Source: an uncultured Ilumatobacter sp. (GTDB taxonomy: Bacteria; Actinomycetota; Acidimicrobiia; Acidimicrobiales; Ilumatobacteraceae). From it: DNA of 64,000 nt. The translations under genes and the position numbers were made by a program. Location: NCBI GenBank assembly GCA_937905835.1, contig CALCXK010000102.1, positions 34,597 through 98,596 of the forward strand. Direction: 5' to 3'. Below, piece after piece: positions 17,273 through 25,824 of the stretch. The notes below the pieces were generated by a model. It searched no databases. It worked only from the letters and a program-made list of their open reading frames with translations, and had not been told where the DNA came from. The number at the start of each line of letters is the position of its first letter. The stretch's first letter is position 1.

Positions 17273-17311
17273 ATGAGCCCCTGCTGAGTCAGCAACTCGT
17301 CAGGGGCTCAT
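17273..17311 (-). terminator. Rho-independent terminator after tRNA-Cys
   Basis: An 11-bp perfect stem, ATGAGCCCCTG at 17273-17283 with its complement at 17301-17311. Read on the minus strand it is followed by TAAGTTTT, so it would stop transcription leaving tRNA-Cys. It also lies just after the oxidoreductase stop on the other strand, where there is no T-run. Confidence 0.75.
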
Positions 17312-17315
17312 CAGC

Positions 17316-17390
17316 TGGAGGCGACGATGGGAATCGAACCCATGTGCACGGAGTTGCAATCCGTTGCCTAAACCACTCGGCCACGTCGCC
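17316..17390 (-). tRNA. tRNA-Cys (anticodon GCA)
   Basis: On the minus strand the sequence folds as a cloverleaf. The acceptor stem GGCGACG pairs with CGTCGCC, the D-arm contains GGCCGAGTGGTTTAGGC, the anticodon stem/loop is ACGGA-TTGCAAC-TCCGT giving GCA, and the T-arm is ATGGGTTCGATTCCCAT. The CCA end is encoded (17316-17318), after a T discriminator at 17319. It sits between the oxidoreductase gene and oleD. Confidence 0.95.
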
Positions 17391-17424
17391 AGCGGCATTG
17401 ACGATAGCGGCGAGAACCAGCTGA

Positions 17425-18435
17425 TCAGGAGATTTCTCTGAACCAAGCCGCCAGTCGTTCGAGCCCATCGTCAATCGATACCGTTGGCTCCCAATCGAGG
17501 TCGAGCGCCGGCGGGCGAGGGTCGAACCAGTGCGCCGTGCCGAGCTGTTCAGCAACGAATCGGGTGAGTGGCGGCTCGACCTCGCCTTGGCGCAGCCGGT
17601 GCGGAAGCTTCGGCCAGGTACGTTCCAAGAGCGAGCCGATCGTGCGTGCTACGCCGAGCGAAACATCTCTCGGCTCGAACGGAACGCCAGCTGCCTCGCA
17701 GATCCCTGCAACGAGGTCGCGGATCGGACGCGGCTCACCGTTCGCAATGACGTACGCCCGGCCGGCACAGGTCGCACCGGGAGCGACCGCGTCGAGCGCC
17801 GCCACGAGAGCGCTCACGGCATTGTCGATGTAGGTCGTGTCGACGAGCGATCTCCCCCCGCCGACCAGGGCGAGTCTGCCTTGTTGAGCTCGTTGGACGA
17901 TGCGGCCAACGAGCTGCGTATCACCCGGGCCCCACACGAGATGGGGACGAATGACGACGACGCCAAGATGTGGCCCGTTGGCCTCCACCGCTTTTGTCTC
18001 GGCAATCGCCTTCGACTCGGCGTACCAGGAGCGTGTTCGTCCGGTTACCGGCGGCGTCGCGGCATCACCCATGATGGCTTCGCCGCCGTGTGCCACCGAT
18101 GGAGACGACACATGAACGAAACGAGTGGTCTTCGATTTGGTCGCAGCTGCGAGCAGCTTCCGAGTGCCCTCAACGTTGATCGACAGGAACTCATCGCGCT
18201 CCCCCACCACACCGACCTTCGCGGCCAGGTGGACAATGCCGGTGCAGCCCTGCACTGCGCGGTCGACTGCAGCCTGATCTCTGATGTCGCCGAGCTGCTG
18301 TTCGACTCCGTCGAGCGCTGCGAGTCTGTCGACAGGGCTGCGCTGCAGGCAAACCACTTCGTGACCGCGAGCCGCGAGTGCCTGTACCACGCCGTCACCA
18401 ATCAGGCTGGACGCACCGGTGACCAGAACGCGCAC
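17425..18435 (-). CDS. oleD: NAD-dependent 2-alkyl-3-ketoalkanoate reductase (OleD)
   Basis: A 336-residue extended SDR (3-beta-HSD/epimerase type) with the Rossmann motif VLVTGASSLIGDGVV at the N-terminus and catalytic Tyr and Lys in WYAESKAIAETK. In olefin synthesis OleD reduces the beta-keto acid made by OleA to a 2-alkyl-3-hydroxyalkanoic acid. The GTG at 18435 begins two bases after the oleBC stop; the longer ORF would overlap oleBC without family support. It is the last gene of oleA-oleBC-oleD. The gene context drives the assignment, since the family alone would only say epimerase. Confidence 0.83.
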   Translation of the reverse strand: MRVLVTGASSLIGDGVVQALAARGHEVVCLQRSPVDRLAALDGVEQQLGDIRDQAAVDRAVQGCTGIVHLAAKVGVVGERDEFLSINVEGTRKLLAAATKSKTTRFVHVSSPSVAHGGEAIMGDAATPPVTGRTRSWYAESKAIAETKAVEANGPHLGVVVIRPHLVWGPGDTQLVGRIVQRAQQGRLALVGGGRSLVDTTYIDNAVSALVAALDAVAPGATCAGRAYVIANGEPRPIRDLVAGICEAAGVPFEPRDVSLGVARTIGSLLERTWPKLPHRLRQGEVEPPLTRFVAEQLGTAHWFDPRPPALDLDWEPTVSIDDGLERLAAWFREIS

Positions 18436-18437
18436 AG

Positions 18438-21008
18438 TTAGCTCCGCCGGAAACGGCGACCAGCGAGAACGTCGTCTGCCCAACGAGCGACCGCTATTCG
18501 GTCAATCTTCGCATTGTGGCGAATGTCGACTGGCAACGATCGACGGCTGAGCACGGCTGCAACCGGCTGGTTGACGACTGAACGCACTCGAACCGTCAGG
18601 TCGGTTGACGCCAAGCCATCAGCGCCGTGCTGGTCTTCAACAACGACCACAAGCTGTTGACGTCCCGCTGGGCCGACGCCGACTGCAGCAACCCGAGCAA
18701 GCGCCAACGACGTCTCGACAAGACGTTCGACGGGAACCGAGGTGATCACACCTGCCGGGCTGTCAATGTTGTGCACCGCGCGACCTTCGACCCACAGTCG
18801 GCCCGCAACATCGAGGTGACCAACATCTCCGGACCGGTGCCAGACCTTGCCGTCGCCACGCTGCGGGCGAGCAACCCGATCAAGAGCCCAGAGGCCGTGG
18901 TAACCGTCAGACACCCAGGGGCTGGAGATGACGATTTCGCCCATGTCGCCTGTGGCCACCGGCGAAGGCGGCGCCGCAGAATCAAATCCGAGCGGAAGAA
19001 TCTCGACCAGTGCGCCCTGCACCGGAGCGCCGACACAGACACCGCCGATCGGATCTCCGTCGGTGGCGGCATTGATCCCCTCGAGACTGATATCCGCGAC
19101 TGGGAGTACTTCGGTCATGCCGTACGGCGTGTGGAACGACGCGTTCGGGACAAGCGCAGACAACGCAGTGAGCGTCTCGGCAGGCACAGGGGCGCCGGCT
19201 GACATCACTGTGCGCAGCCCGTCGAGCCCCTGGGTCGCAGATCCGGCTGTCGCAAGGACATTGGCAAGTGCAGCGGGCGAAGCAAACGTGAGCGTCGCGT
19301 TGAGCCGTCGGCACGCATCGTCGAGTGCAACCGCCGTGAGTTCGCCCGGCTTGGTGACGTCACAATCGGGCAGCACCGTGGAGATTCCGAGCGCAGGTCC
19401 GTAGAGCGCAAACGGAGCGAATGCAGCAACCAGGCTGTCGTTGGTGGTGATCTCGTACGTCGCAGCTAGTGCGTCGCGTTGCGCTGCGAGCTGACCGTGG
19501 AGATACCGAACACCCTTTGCTGGGCCGGTGGCGCCGGAGGTGAACAGAATCGCGGCGAGATCCTCCGCCGCAGGTTCGGTCTCTGGCGGCTCCGATCCGA
19601 CGGCTAGGTGCGCCATCAGCGCATCGACGTCAACGTGCTCGGCGCGAGGCGCCCAGCGAAGTGTCTTGGCGGCACGCAACGCTCGGCTCGGACCAATGAC
19701 CCAGCTCGGTCGGGTGCTGCGAACGGCGCTTCCGAGACCCCGGAGTCCTAACCCTCGGTCAGCAACAACGGTAACGCCGCCGGCTCGCCAGACGCCGTAC
19801 ACGGCAACGACGAGGTCGACTCCGGGAGGGGTCAGCATTGCAACGTGCTCGCCAGCCCGTAAGCCCCGATCTACCAGTTGCCTGGCGACACCATCGACGC
19901 GACCGGCGAAATCGGCCCAGTTGATCGACTGTCCGGATGCCATGTCTGCAAACGCCGGGGACGTATCGGTTCGACGCTCGTTGAGCGCTGCCCAGAGCGG
20001 TTTCGACGGGGCCGACACAGCTGCGGGTGGTGTAACACGGTCATCAACACTGTTGCTCGACCAATCAGCGACGCGGTCGCTCAGCCAGTCGTCTACGACT
20101 GACGCAACATCAGCCTCAGCCATAACCAGGTGGTTCGCCGAAGGGAAACGCTGCATGCTCGTGTTCGGAATCCGCTCGGCGAGGTCGGCCGCGAAGTCGT
20201 CGTTGAAGACAGGATCAGCCGCGCCCCAGGCCAGCAAAACCGGTGCAGTGATCGCTCCGAGCTTGGCGGCGACCTCGGCCAGCGCGGCGTCAGAGGGATG
20301 CCCTCCGCCAGGCTGCAACGGAACGTCGCCCACGAAGTCAGCTACTGCGCCACGGGCTTTGGCCGACGAATACGGCGCCGCAAAGGCGGCACGGTCAGCA
20401 GCGTTTATCCGGGAACCGGAGAGCCGGGTGGTTCCGCTGACGAAGATCGGTGTTCGCCGACACACGAAGTCGCGCAACGGGCGAGCGGCAGCGAGCCGGA
20501 TCAGGCGCGGCGACTTCCGACCCGCAGGCACACCGATGCCGGTGTTGCACAGCACCATGCCAGCGACGCGATCAGCGTGGTCGACCGCCCAGCCCATGGC
20601 AATCGCTCCGCCCCAATCGTGGGCCGCGAGTGTGAACGGCGTGGCCGGGTCGATGGCGAGCGCGTCGATCACGTCACCAAGATCGGCGACACGTGTGGCA
20701 TAGCGACGCAGCTGAGTTCGCTCGCTAAAGCCCATCCCGAGCTGGTCGACAGCAATCACCCTGCACCGAGTACCAAACTTCCGGAGAAACGTCGCCCACG
20801 AGTACGCCCACGTCGGATTGCCGTGCACACAAACCATCGTGACGTCGGGCGGCCCGTCGAGTGTTGGACCCGAGTCAAGGACGTGCCATCGGTAGGTCGA
20901 GCCGTCATGGCTCGCAACATCGAGCATCCGCGACCAGGCCGGGTCGAGGTGCCACGACGCAAGGTCGGCGGCGGTGGGCTGATCCGGAACCCAGGACCGA
21001 GCGCTCAC
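18438..21008 (-). CDS. oleBC: OleB-OleC fusion: beta-lactone decarboxylase and beta-lactone synthetase
   Basis: An 856-residue two-domain protein. Residues 1 to about 320 are a haloalkane-dehalogenase-like alpha/beta hydrolase with HGNP (62-65) and the nucleophile Asp131 in AAHDWGGA; OleB uses this Asp to decarboxylate beta-lactones to cis-olefins. From about residue 335 an AMP-forming ligase domain follows, with P-loop LFTSGATGPAKGVRY, HTPYGMTEVLPVA and a RSGDVGHLDVAGRLWVEGR stretch. OleC of this type closes the beta-hydroxy acid to a beta-lactone. OleBC fusions are known from Micrococcus-type actinobacteria. The start overlaps the oleA stop by 4 bases. Confidence 0.88.
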   Translation of the reverse strand: MSARSWVPDQPTAADLASWHLDPAWSRMLDVASHDGSTYRWHVLDSGPTLDGPPDVTMVCVHGNPTWAYSWATFLRKFGTRCRVIAVDQLGMGFSERTQLRRYATRVADLGDVIDALAIDPATPFTLAAHDWGGAIAMGWAVDHADRVAGMVLCNTGIGVPAGRKSPRLIRLAAARPLRDFVCRRTPIFVSGTTRLSGSRINAADRAAFAAPYSSAKARGAVADFVGDVPLQPGGGHPSDAALAEVAAKLGAITAPVLLAWGAADPVFNDDFAADLAERIPNTSMQRFPSANHLVMAEADVASVVDDWLSDRVADWSSNSVDDRVTPPAAVSAPSKPLWAALNERRTDTSPAFADMASGQSINWADFAGRVDGVARQLVDRGLRAGEHVAMLTPPGVDLVVAVYGVWRAGGVTVVADRGLGLRGLGSAVRSTRPSWVIGPSRALRAAKTLRWAPRAEHVDVDALMAHLAVGSEPPETEPAAEDLAAILFTSGATGPAKGVRYLHGQLAAQRDALAATYEITTNDSLVAAFAPFALYGPALGISTVLPDCDVTKPGELTAVALDDACRRLNATLTFASPAALANVLATAGSATQGLDGLRTVMSAGAPVPAETLTALSALVPNASFHTPYGMTEVLPVADISLEGINAATDGDPIGGVCVGAPVQGALVEILPLGFDSAAPPSPVATGDMGEIVISSPWVSDGYHGLWALDRVARPQRGDGKVWHRSGDVGHLDVAGRLWVEGRAVHNIDSPAGVITSVPVERLVETSLALARVAAVGVGPAGRQQLVVVVEDQHGADGLASTDLTVRVRSVVNQPVAAVLSRRSLPVDIRHNAKIDRIAVARWADDVLAGRRFRRS

Positions 21009-22030
21009 CAGACAATTTCGGTGTAACTGGTGTTCAGCCCTGAGCCGATGCCCATCAAAAGCACCCGATCGCCTGGAGCAATCTTGTGCGCGACGCTGGC
21101 GAGCGTCATCGGAATCGCGGCCGGACCCACATTGCCATTGGTGGGGAAGGTCTGCGGGGCCCGCTTGTGGTCGATACCCAACCGTTCGCAGAGCAGACGG
21201 GTATGTACCGAACTGACCTGGTGGACGATGTACCAGTCCATGCCCGCTTCCCAGTCGAAGTCGGCGCCGGCGTTCTTCCAGGCAGCTTCAGCCAGGTCGA
21301 GGCCTGCGAGCAGCAGTGCATGAGTGTCGGTGTACATCGCTTCGAGGTCGCCGACACACAGCTTGTGGTGCTCGGTACCCGCACGAGCCACACCACCGAC
21401 GAGGCGGTGAGCATCAGGATGCTTGTCCATCCTGCAAAGTAGCGCAGCGGCGGCACCAGAGCCCAGGGTCAGCGATGCAAATTCGGCAAAAATATCTGAA
21501 GCTTCTGTCGTCGGCTGTTGCAGCCGAGCGATCGTTTGTTCCTGCGTGTACCGGCTGCCCTCGCCGTCGACGACGAGTGCATAGTCGATGGCGCCTGAAT
21601 CGATTGCTGCGGCTGCAATCTGCATGCCGTTGACGAATGCGAGACAGGCGTTCGCTACATCGAAATTCAAACAGCTCGGGGCCAGGCCGAGTTGGTGGTG
21701 AACGGAACAGGCAACGGAAGGCTCGAGATGGTGCTTACACACCGACGTCGAGATGAGCATGCCGACCTTCGACGGATCGATGCCTGAGCTATCGAGTGCC
21801 TTGCGCCCTGCCAGTGCCGCGGCTTTGTCAAACGTGACGTCTGCAGGCCACCAGCGACGAGATTCAATACCGGCCAAATCGGACAGCGTTCCTGCCTTCA
21901 TCCCGGTGCGTTCGTAGGTGACAGCGAGTTGCTCATCGATCCACGCCGATGTCACTATTTCGGGCGCTTCGACCGCTTCGATCGAAAGAACACCAACATT
22001 GCGGTGAGTCAGCACAGAGTTCGAGGTCAT
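21005..22030 (-). CDS. oleA: Thiolase-like acyl-CoA condensing enzyme (OleA)
   Basis: A 341-residue ketosynthase-III-like enzyme that head-to-head condenses two fatty acyl-CoAs, the first step of long-chain olefin synthesis. The catalytic Cys129 is in VANACLAFVNG, the His is in WYIVHQVSSVH and the Asn is in PTNGNVGPAAIP. The Glu in HLEPSVA (residue 103) matches the extra Glu that distinguishes OleA from FabH. The ATG at 22030 has a GAAAGGAC Shine-Dalgarno about 9 bases upstream. It is the first gene of the ole operon. Confidence 0.88.
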   Translation of the reverse strand: MTSNSVLTHRNVGVLSIEAVEAPEIVTSAWIDEQLAVTYERTGMKAGTLSDLAGIESRRWWPADVTFDKAAALAGRKALDSSGIDPSKVGMLISTSVCKHHLEPSVACSVHHQLGLAPSCLNFDVANACLAFVNGMQIAAAAIDSGAIDYALVVDGEGSRYTQEQTIARLQQPTTEASDIFAEFASLTLGSGAAAALLCRMDKHPDAHRLVGGVARAGTEHHKLCVGDLEAMYTDTHALLLAGLDLAEAAWKNAGADFDWEAGMDWYIVHQVSSVHTRLLCERLGIDHKRAPQTFPTNGNVGPAAIPMTLASVAHKIAPGDRVLLMGIGSGLNTSYTEIVW

Positions 22031-22111
22031 AGAGCAGGTCCTTTCGGGCGGGCAGTCAGCCTACGCGACGAGGTGCCGAAGCCACAGGATTGTGCCGCAA
22101 TCAACAATTCT

Positions 22112-22135
22112 GTTGCCGCCAAAAGTTCTGGCAAC
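22112..22135. promoter_or_regulatory. Inverted repeat in the oleA upstream region
   Basis: GTTGCC at 22112-22117 pairs with GGCAAC at 22130-22135 across 12 bases. A second short repeat, GATTG/CAATC, lies at 22088-22102. Both are between the oleA start (22030) and tRNA-Gly, where the oleA promoter must be. They could be regulator sites, but the arms are short. Confidence 0.25.
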
Positions 22136-22171
22136 CGTTGGACCGCACAACGAACTGTCCGTGAAACAGCG

Positions 22172-22210
22172 AAAAAGCGAAGAACCCCCCAGTCTGAACT
22201 GAGGGGTTCT
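22172..22210 (-). terminator. Terminator after tRNA-Gly
   Basis: On the minus strand an AGAACCCC arm pairs with GGGGTTCT (plus-strand 22181-22188 and 22203-22210), with further pairing inside, followed by TCGCTTTTTC (T-run at 22172-22176). It directly follows the tRNA-Gly 3' end and separates it from the oleA promoter. Confidence 0.75.
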
Positions 22211-22285
22211 GGAGCGGATGACCGGGATCGAACCGGCGACCTCAACCTTGGCAAGGTTGCGCTCTACCAACTGAGCCACATCCGC
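22210..22285 (-). tRNA. tRNA-Gly (anticodon GCC)
   Basis: The minus-strand cloverleaf has the acceptor GCGGATG paired with CATCCGC, the D-arm GGCTCAGTTGGTAGAGC, the anticodon arm CAACC-TTGCCAA-GGTTG giving GCC, and the T-arm CCGGTTCGATCCCGG. The CCA is encoded at 22210-22212 after a T discriminator. Confidence 0.96.
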
Positions 22286-22398
22286 ATGATTGCTACTCCG
22301 AAGAGCACCCACGAATCTAGCAGTCCGATCGACCGACCGGACACGGAAATCACTTCCGGTTGCAGCCGCGCTGCCCAGAACTTGAGGAACGGACCAAA

Positions 22399-22785
22399 TT
22401 ACTCGTCGTCCGCAAGAGCTGCCAGGTCTGGGTGGGGTTCGACTTCGCTGTTGTCAACGTCATCAATGACATTGGAGACCTCGGGCAGGCCCGTCTCGCG
22501 GAGCACCGACTTCACCCCATCCGGCCGAGCCTCGTCAAGCGTTCGGCACCTTTGCTCCGGATTTTGATGACGCCACGATCGATCAGCCATCCGCTCGAGC
22601 GGAGCAAAGAGTTCCAGGTCGGGCTTCGTCTGACGGACGATCCACGCACCGATGAACGCGAGGACGACGCCGATGGCCACGAGAGCGAGCACGACGGCGT
22701 AGACCGTGCGGGTCGAGGACACATCGCCGACGGCCAATTGCCGCGCTGCGTCCCCGTCAAGGGCTCTCACCAATTCACTGTTCAC
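22399..22785 (-). CDS. Small single-pass membrane protein, unknown
   Basis: A 128-residue protein with one hydrophobic helix (about residues 28-50, VYAVVLALVAIGVVLAFIGA) and an acidic C-terminal tail. The start is GTG at 22785, with another GTG at 22770; neither has an obvious ribosome-binding site. It lies between tRNA-Gly and the DNA glycosylase gene on the same strand. No family recognised. The reading frame has plausible composition and no better ORF competes with it. Confidence 0.55.
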   Translation of the reverse strand: MNSELVRALDGDAARQLAVGDVSSTRTVYAVVLALVAIGVVLAFIGAWIVRQTKPDLELFAPLERMADRSWRHQNPEQRCRTLDEARPDGVKSVLRETGLPEVSNVIDDVDNSEVEPHPDLAALADDE

Positions 22786-22824
22786 CGAGCAAGAGTGTGC
22801 CAGCTGCAGCCATCGACCGTGCGG

Positions 22825-23604
22825 TCACTGCTGATGATCGGGGCACCACACAGCGGTCCGACCGCCCACTGTCGAGCGTTCAAGCGTGACGCCGTCGCGC
22901 TGGCATGGGCCAGCGGCCGAACGCACCTCCGGAGAGAGCACCCCCATCGTGCTTCCACCTCGGCGCAACATGATCGGCATGCGCCGCCGTATCGCCGTCA
23001 CGAGTGCCGCTCGTTCTGTATGTGTCAGACTGCTCGCTCGTCGCTGCGGAGCAATACCTGACCACCACAAGACCTCGTCAGCACAGAGGTTCCCGATGCC
23101 TGCGATCGCCGATTGATCTAACAGCAACGACTTGATTGGTGACCTTCGACTCCGTATCGCCTGCTCCATGCTTGATCGATCGATCGCAAAGAAGTCAACA
23201 CCAAGGTGCGTGAGGTCAGGGTCAATCGAGACCTTTGCGAGGCGGCGTGGATCGTTGAGCCTCAACGCCGGCGGGTCTGAGGTACTTGCGTCATCAACCC
23301 ACAACCGCAGACGATCCCATTCGGCGAGGTCGCGACCCGATGCATACTCGAGTTGCTCGATCGGAGCGGCCCCGTGCACCTCGACGCGGCCGGTCATACC
23401 GAAATGCAAGCCAATAGTTGGGCCGTCGGTTGCAATCAACACGACCTTACCGAGCCGGTCGATGCGCGTGATGAGGGATCCGGGAAGCATCGACGAGACA
23501 CCGAGATCAGCCGACCGTTCGTCGGCCCACACATCGGTGATCGTCGACCCCACCAACCCTTCAAGCGAACGCCGCCAAATTTCTGCTTCGAGGCCTTCGG
23601 GCAC
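22825..23604 (-). CDS. Fpg/Nei-family DNA glycosylase
   Basis: A 259-residue base-excision-repair glycosylase/AP lyase. The N-terminus MPEGLE supplies the catalytic Pro2 and Glu3. The helix-two-turn-helix block is DQSAIAGIGNLCADEVLWW. The C-terminal zinc-finger segment GPCQRDGVTLERSTVGG has its first Cys followed three residues later by Asp instead of Cys, and the last pair reads CPDHQ, so the ligands would be C-D-C-H rather than four Cys. Whether it is Fpg-like or Nei-like is not clear from this. The start is GTG. The metX remnant ends 12 bases upstream. Confidence 0.87.
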   Translation of the reverse strand: MPEGLEAEIWRRSLEGLVGSTITDVWADERSADLGVSSMLPGSLITRIDRLGKVVLIATDGPTIGLHFGMTGRVEVHGAAPIEQLEYASGRDLAEWDRLRLWVDDASTSDPPALRLNDPRRLAKVSIDPDLTHLGVDFFAIDRSSMEQAIRSRRSPIKSLLLDQSAIAGIGNLCADEVLWWSGIAPQRRASSLTHTERAALVTAIRRRMPIMLRRGGSTMGVLSPEVRSAAGPCQRDGVTLERSTVGGRTAVWCPDHQQ

Positions 23605-23616
23605 GACGCCGCCGCC

Positions 23617-24021
23617 TCAGACGTCCGTCTTGGAGGCTTGAGCGAGCATTCGCCCGAGCGGCTCGGCTAACTGATCGCTCGTGATCAATAACGCGTCGTG
23701 CCTGTGGGGTGAATCAATTTCAGCGACATCGCAGTCGACGGCGTTGGACCGTAAGATCTCGTGGATCTGCCGCTGCTGGTACGTCGAGGAGAGCATGTCG
23801 CTCCGGTGAGCAACCATGCGAGCGATTGCGAGGCCTTCTGTTCGCACCTCCGCTGGCTCCGCGTCGTAGTAGTCGCCGCCGCTCCACTTGGTGTCGAGCC
23901 CGACCGCACCCGAATCGAGAGCGCCCCGCCGGTCAGTCGCAAACGTGAAGAACTGGCGCTTGCCGGGTCCGTCTCCAGGTCGCCATGCACCACGTGCAGG
24001 GAGTTGCGTGGGGCTCGCCAT
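23617..24021 (-). pseudogene. Internally deleted homoserine O-acetyltransferase (metX) remnant
   Basis: A 134-codon open frame made of three pieces that each look like MetX. There is an N-terminal piece GAWRPGDGPGKRQFFTFATD, a middle piece KWSGGDYYDAEPAEV...GLAIARMVAH, and the C-terminal end SDMLSSTYQQRQIHEIL...EIDSPHRHDALLI. A full MetX is about 370-400 residues. The region with the nucleophile Ser (usually GGSMGG) and much of the lid are gone, while the acid and His segments remain. It should be inactive as an acetyltransferase. The frame is still open, so the deletions were in frame or the piece serves another purpose. Confidence 0.72.
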
Positions 24022-24251
24022 ACCGAGCCGAATGTACCAGCCCAGAGAGAAACGATCCCGCCCTCCAGAATCGACAACTTGACCAAGAAACCGAATCCAA
24101 CTTCCCTGTCTGTCAAGCTTTTGGCGACAAAATTTCTGACCAAGAATGAGTCGCGGGGCTTTCGTGACGTTTGAGGATTCCGGCAATGTGACTGAACAGG
24201 TGAGAGAGCAATCCACGTGGCGCTGTCTCGATCGACACGTCAGCTCAGCGC

Positions 24252-24737
24252 TCAGTCGGCGAGGCGGCCCAGCACTGGCTGGGCAACGCGCATGCGATGT
24301 TCGTAGCCAGCTTCGTACGGTAAGAAGCCGTTGCGGTCGGGAAAGAGTAGTTGCACCATCTGGAACGGGGCACCCCGGAACCACGACGCCGCCGTCATGA
24401 AGAAGCCTGCGTGCTCGTCGAGATCGATTGGAGCAAAGCAGCAACGCAGTTCGTTGTCGAGTAAACCGACCACTTCAACGCCCAACGGGATGTCGGTGCC
24501 GCCTCGGCAAGCATCAGCCACCAGTGTCACCAGTCCGTTTGCTGCGACGGGCGTGAGGCCGAAGACGGCCACATCGGGAAAGCCGACCGCATCGGGCATG
24601 CCGATCGAGTATGCGTAGGACGGCGTCGGTGGTTCGCTATCTGGATCGGCGACGACGGGTTCGAGCGCCCACCCGTTCGTTTCGATCATCCACGCGATCT
24701 TCTCGGCGTGAGGAATGTGGAAGTCAGGAAGCTCCAT
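24252..24737 (-). CDS. DUF4262-type protein
   Basis: A 161-residue soluble protein. The YAYSIGMPDAVGFPDVAVFG segment and the later VEVVGLLDNELRCCF and LLFPDRNGFLPYE stretches match the DUF4262 pattern. The function is unknown in the family. The ATG at 24737 has an AGGTGA ribosome-binding site directly upstream. It follows the phosphotransferase gene by 12 bases, so the two probably share a transcript. Confidence 0.78.
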   Translation of the reverse strand: MELPDFHIPHAEKIAWMIETNGWALEPVVADPDSEPPTPSYAYSIGMPDAVGFPDVAVFGLTPVAANGLVTLVADACRGGTDIPLGVEVVGLLDNELRCCFAPIDLDEHAGFFMTAASWFRGAPFQMVQLLFPDRNGFLPYEAGYEHRMRVAQPVLGRLAD

Positions 24738-24749
24738 GGGTCACCTGGA

Positions 24750-25784
24750 TCAGATCAGATCGAGCGCGCCGGTGTCCAACGCGTGTTGCAAATGGCGCGT
24801 CGCCATGGCTGCAAACATCGATTCGCTTCGGGCGCTCTCACCAACGATCTGAGACGCGACGACCGCCATCACGACACCGCCGAACGATTCCCGGCAGTAC
24901 TGCGTCCACAGCCACGAAGAATCGACGTCGACGCTGCGAGCAGCGAGCGCTACTGCGTACCGGTCGAGTAGCGATCGCTCAGAGACAGCCCGTTGGTCGG
25001 GCAACAGGCCGGCGCCCAAAAAATAGGCGAGGTCGGCGACCGGCGGCCCATGACCGGGGGTCTGCCAGTCGACTGCAGTGACGGGCGGGCCACCTGCGGG
25101 TGTGGCGAAAAGGAGGTTGTCGAGCCGGTAATCGCCGTGGGTGATGGCAAGCGGACCTTCCCGACCACTCATCCAGTCCAGAATTCTCGGCCCAAACATC
25201 TTGCTGAGATCGATCTGCTCGGTACTGAGGTGCCGGGCGTAGGTCTCCAGAAACGGTCCGTGGAACATTGCCCACAACGCCGCCACAGCGGCGACGTCCT
25301 CCGTCGAGGTACGTCGCCCGAGCCAGTCGATATCGTGCAGCGCTGGATCATCCCAACGAGGAGCGTGGAGCAGCGCAAGTTCTTCGACAGCAACTTCTGC
25401 CCGCTCGACAGAGCACCCAATGACCTGGTCTCCTTGCTCGGCCGGAGCCATGTCTTCGAGGACCAGGACGAAATCACCGGTCGACTCGTCCCACTCTCCG
25501 AGGTGACACTCCGGCACACGGATGTCAACAGTGTCAGCAACCTGCAGGTAGAACTTCACTTCTCGCTCGTAGTTCCGCAGAGCGATGCCCGTCGCCCGAC
25601 TCGTCTCATCGATCGAAGGCAACTTGATCACGACCGAGGCGGGTAGCTCAGGTGCGGCATCGAGCAGCCGCACTCGGAGGTTCAGGCCGACCAGTCCGTC
25701 ACCGATTCGGGTCGATTCGATGGCGCCGACCTCGCCGCCCATAATTTCTGAGAGTCGAGCAGCAGTGATGTCATCTGGGCCCAC
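24750..25784 (-). CDS. APH-like phosphotransferase
   Basis: A 344-residue kinase-fold protein of the aminoglycoside phosphotransferase/EcKinase-like group. The N-lobe has SVVIKLPSID (nucleotide-binding Lys) and LVLEDMAP. The catalytic loop is ITHGDYRLDNLLF, and the metal-binding Asp is in VDWQTPGHGPPVADLAYFLG. The substrate is unknown, and antibiotic resistance should not be assumed from this family. The start is GTG at 25784. It is divergent from the SURF1 gene. Confidence 0.85.
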   Translation of the reverse strand: MGPDDITAARLSEIMGGEVGAIESTRIGDGLVGLNLRVRLLDAAPELPASVVIKLPSIDETSRATGIALRNYEREVKFYLQVADTVDIRVPECHLGEWDESTGDFVLVLEDMAPAEQGDQVIGCSVERAEVAVEELALLHAPRWDDPALHDIDWLGRRTSTEDVAAVAALWAMFHGPFLETYARHLSTEQIDLSKMFGPRILDWMSGREGPLAITHGDYRLDNLLFATPAGGPPVTAVDWQTPGHGPPVADLAYFLGAGLLPDQRAVSERSLLDRYAVALAARSVDVDSSWLWTQYCRESFGGVVMAVVASQIVGESARSESMFAAMATRHLQHALDTGALDLI

Positions 25785-25824
25785 GAAACGGACAGTAACA
25801 AACCACCGATACCGTCACAGAGCG

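Noticed and set aside
19528..20703. Long plus-strand ORF (391 codons)
   Set aside because: It is antisense to oleBC and rich in Arg, Ser and Thr with no motif. It is a shadow of the real gene.
24750..25784. Phosphotransferase as an antibiotic-resistance gene
   Set aside because: Only the general kinase fold is seen. There is no mobile context, and the family includes many metabolic kinases.
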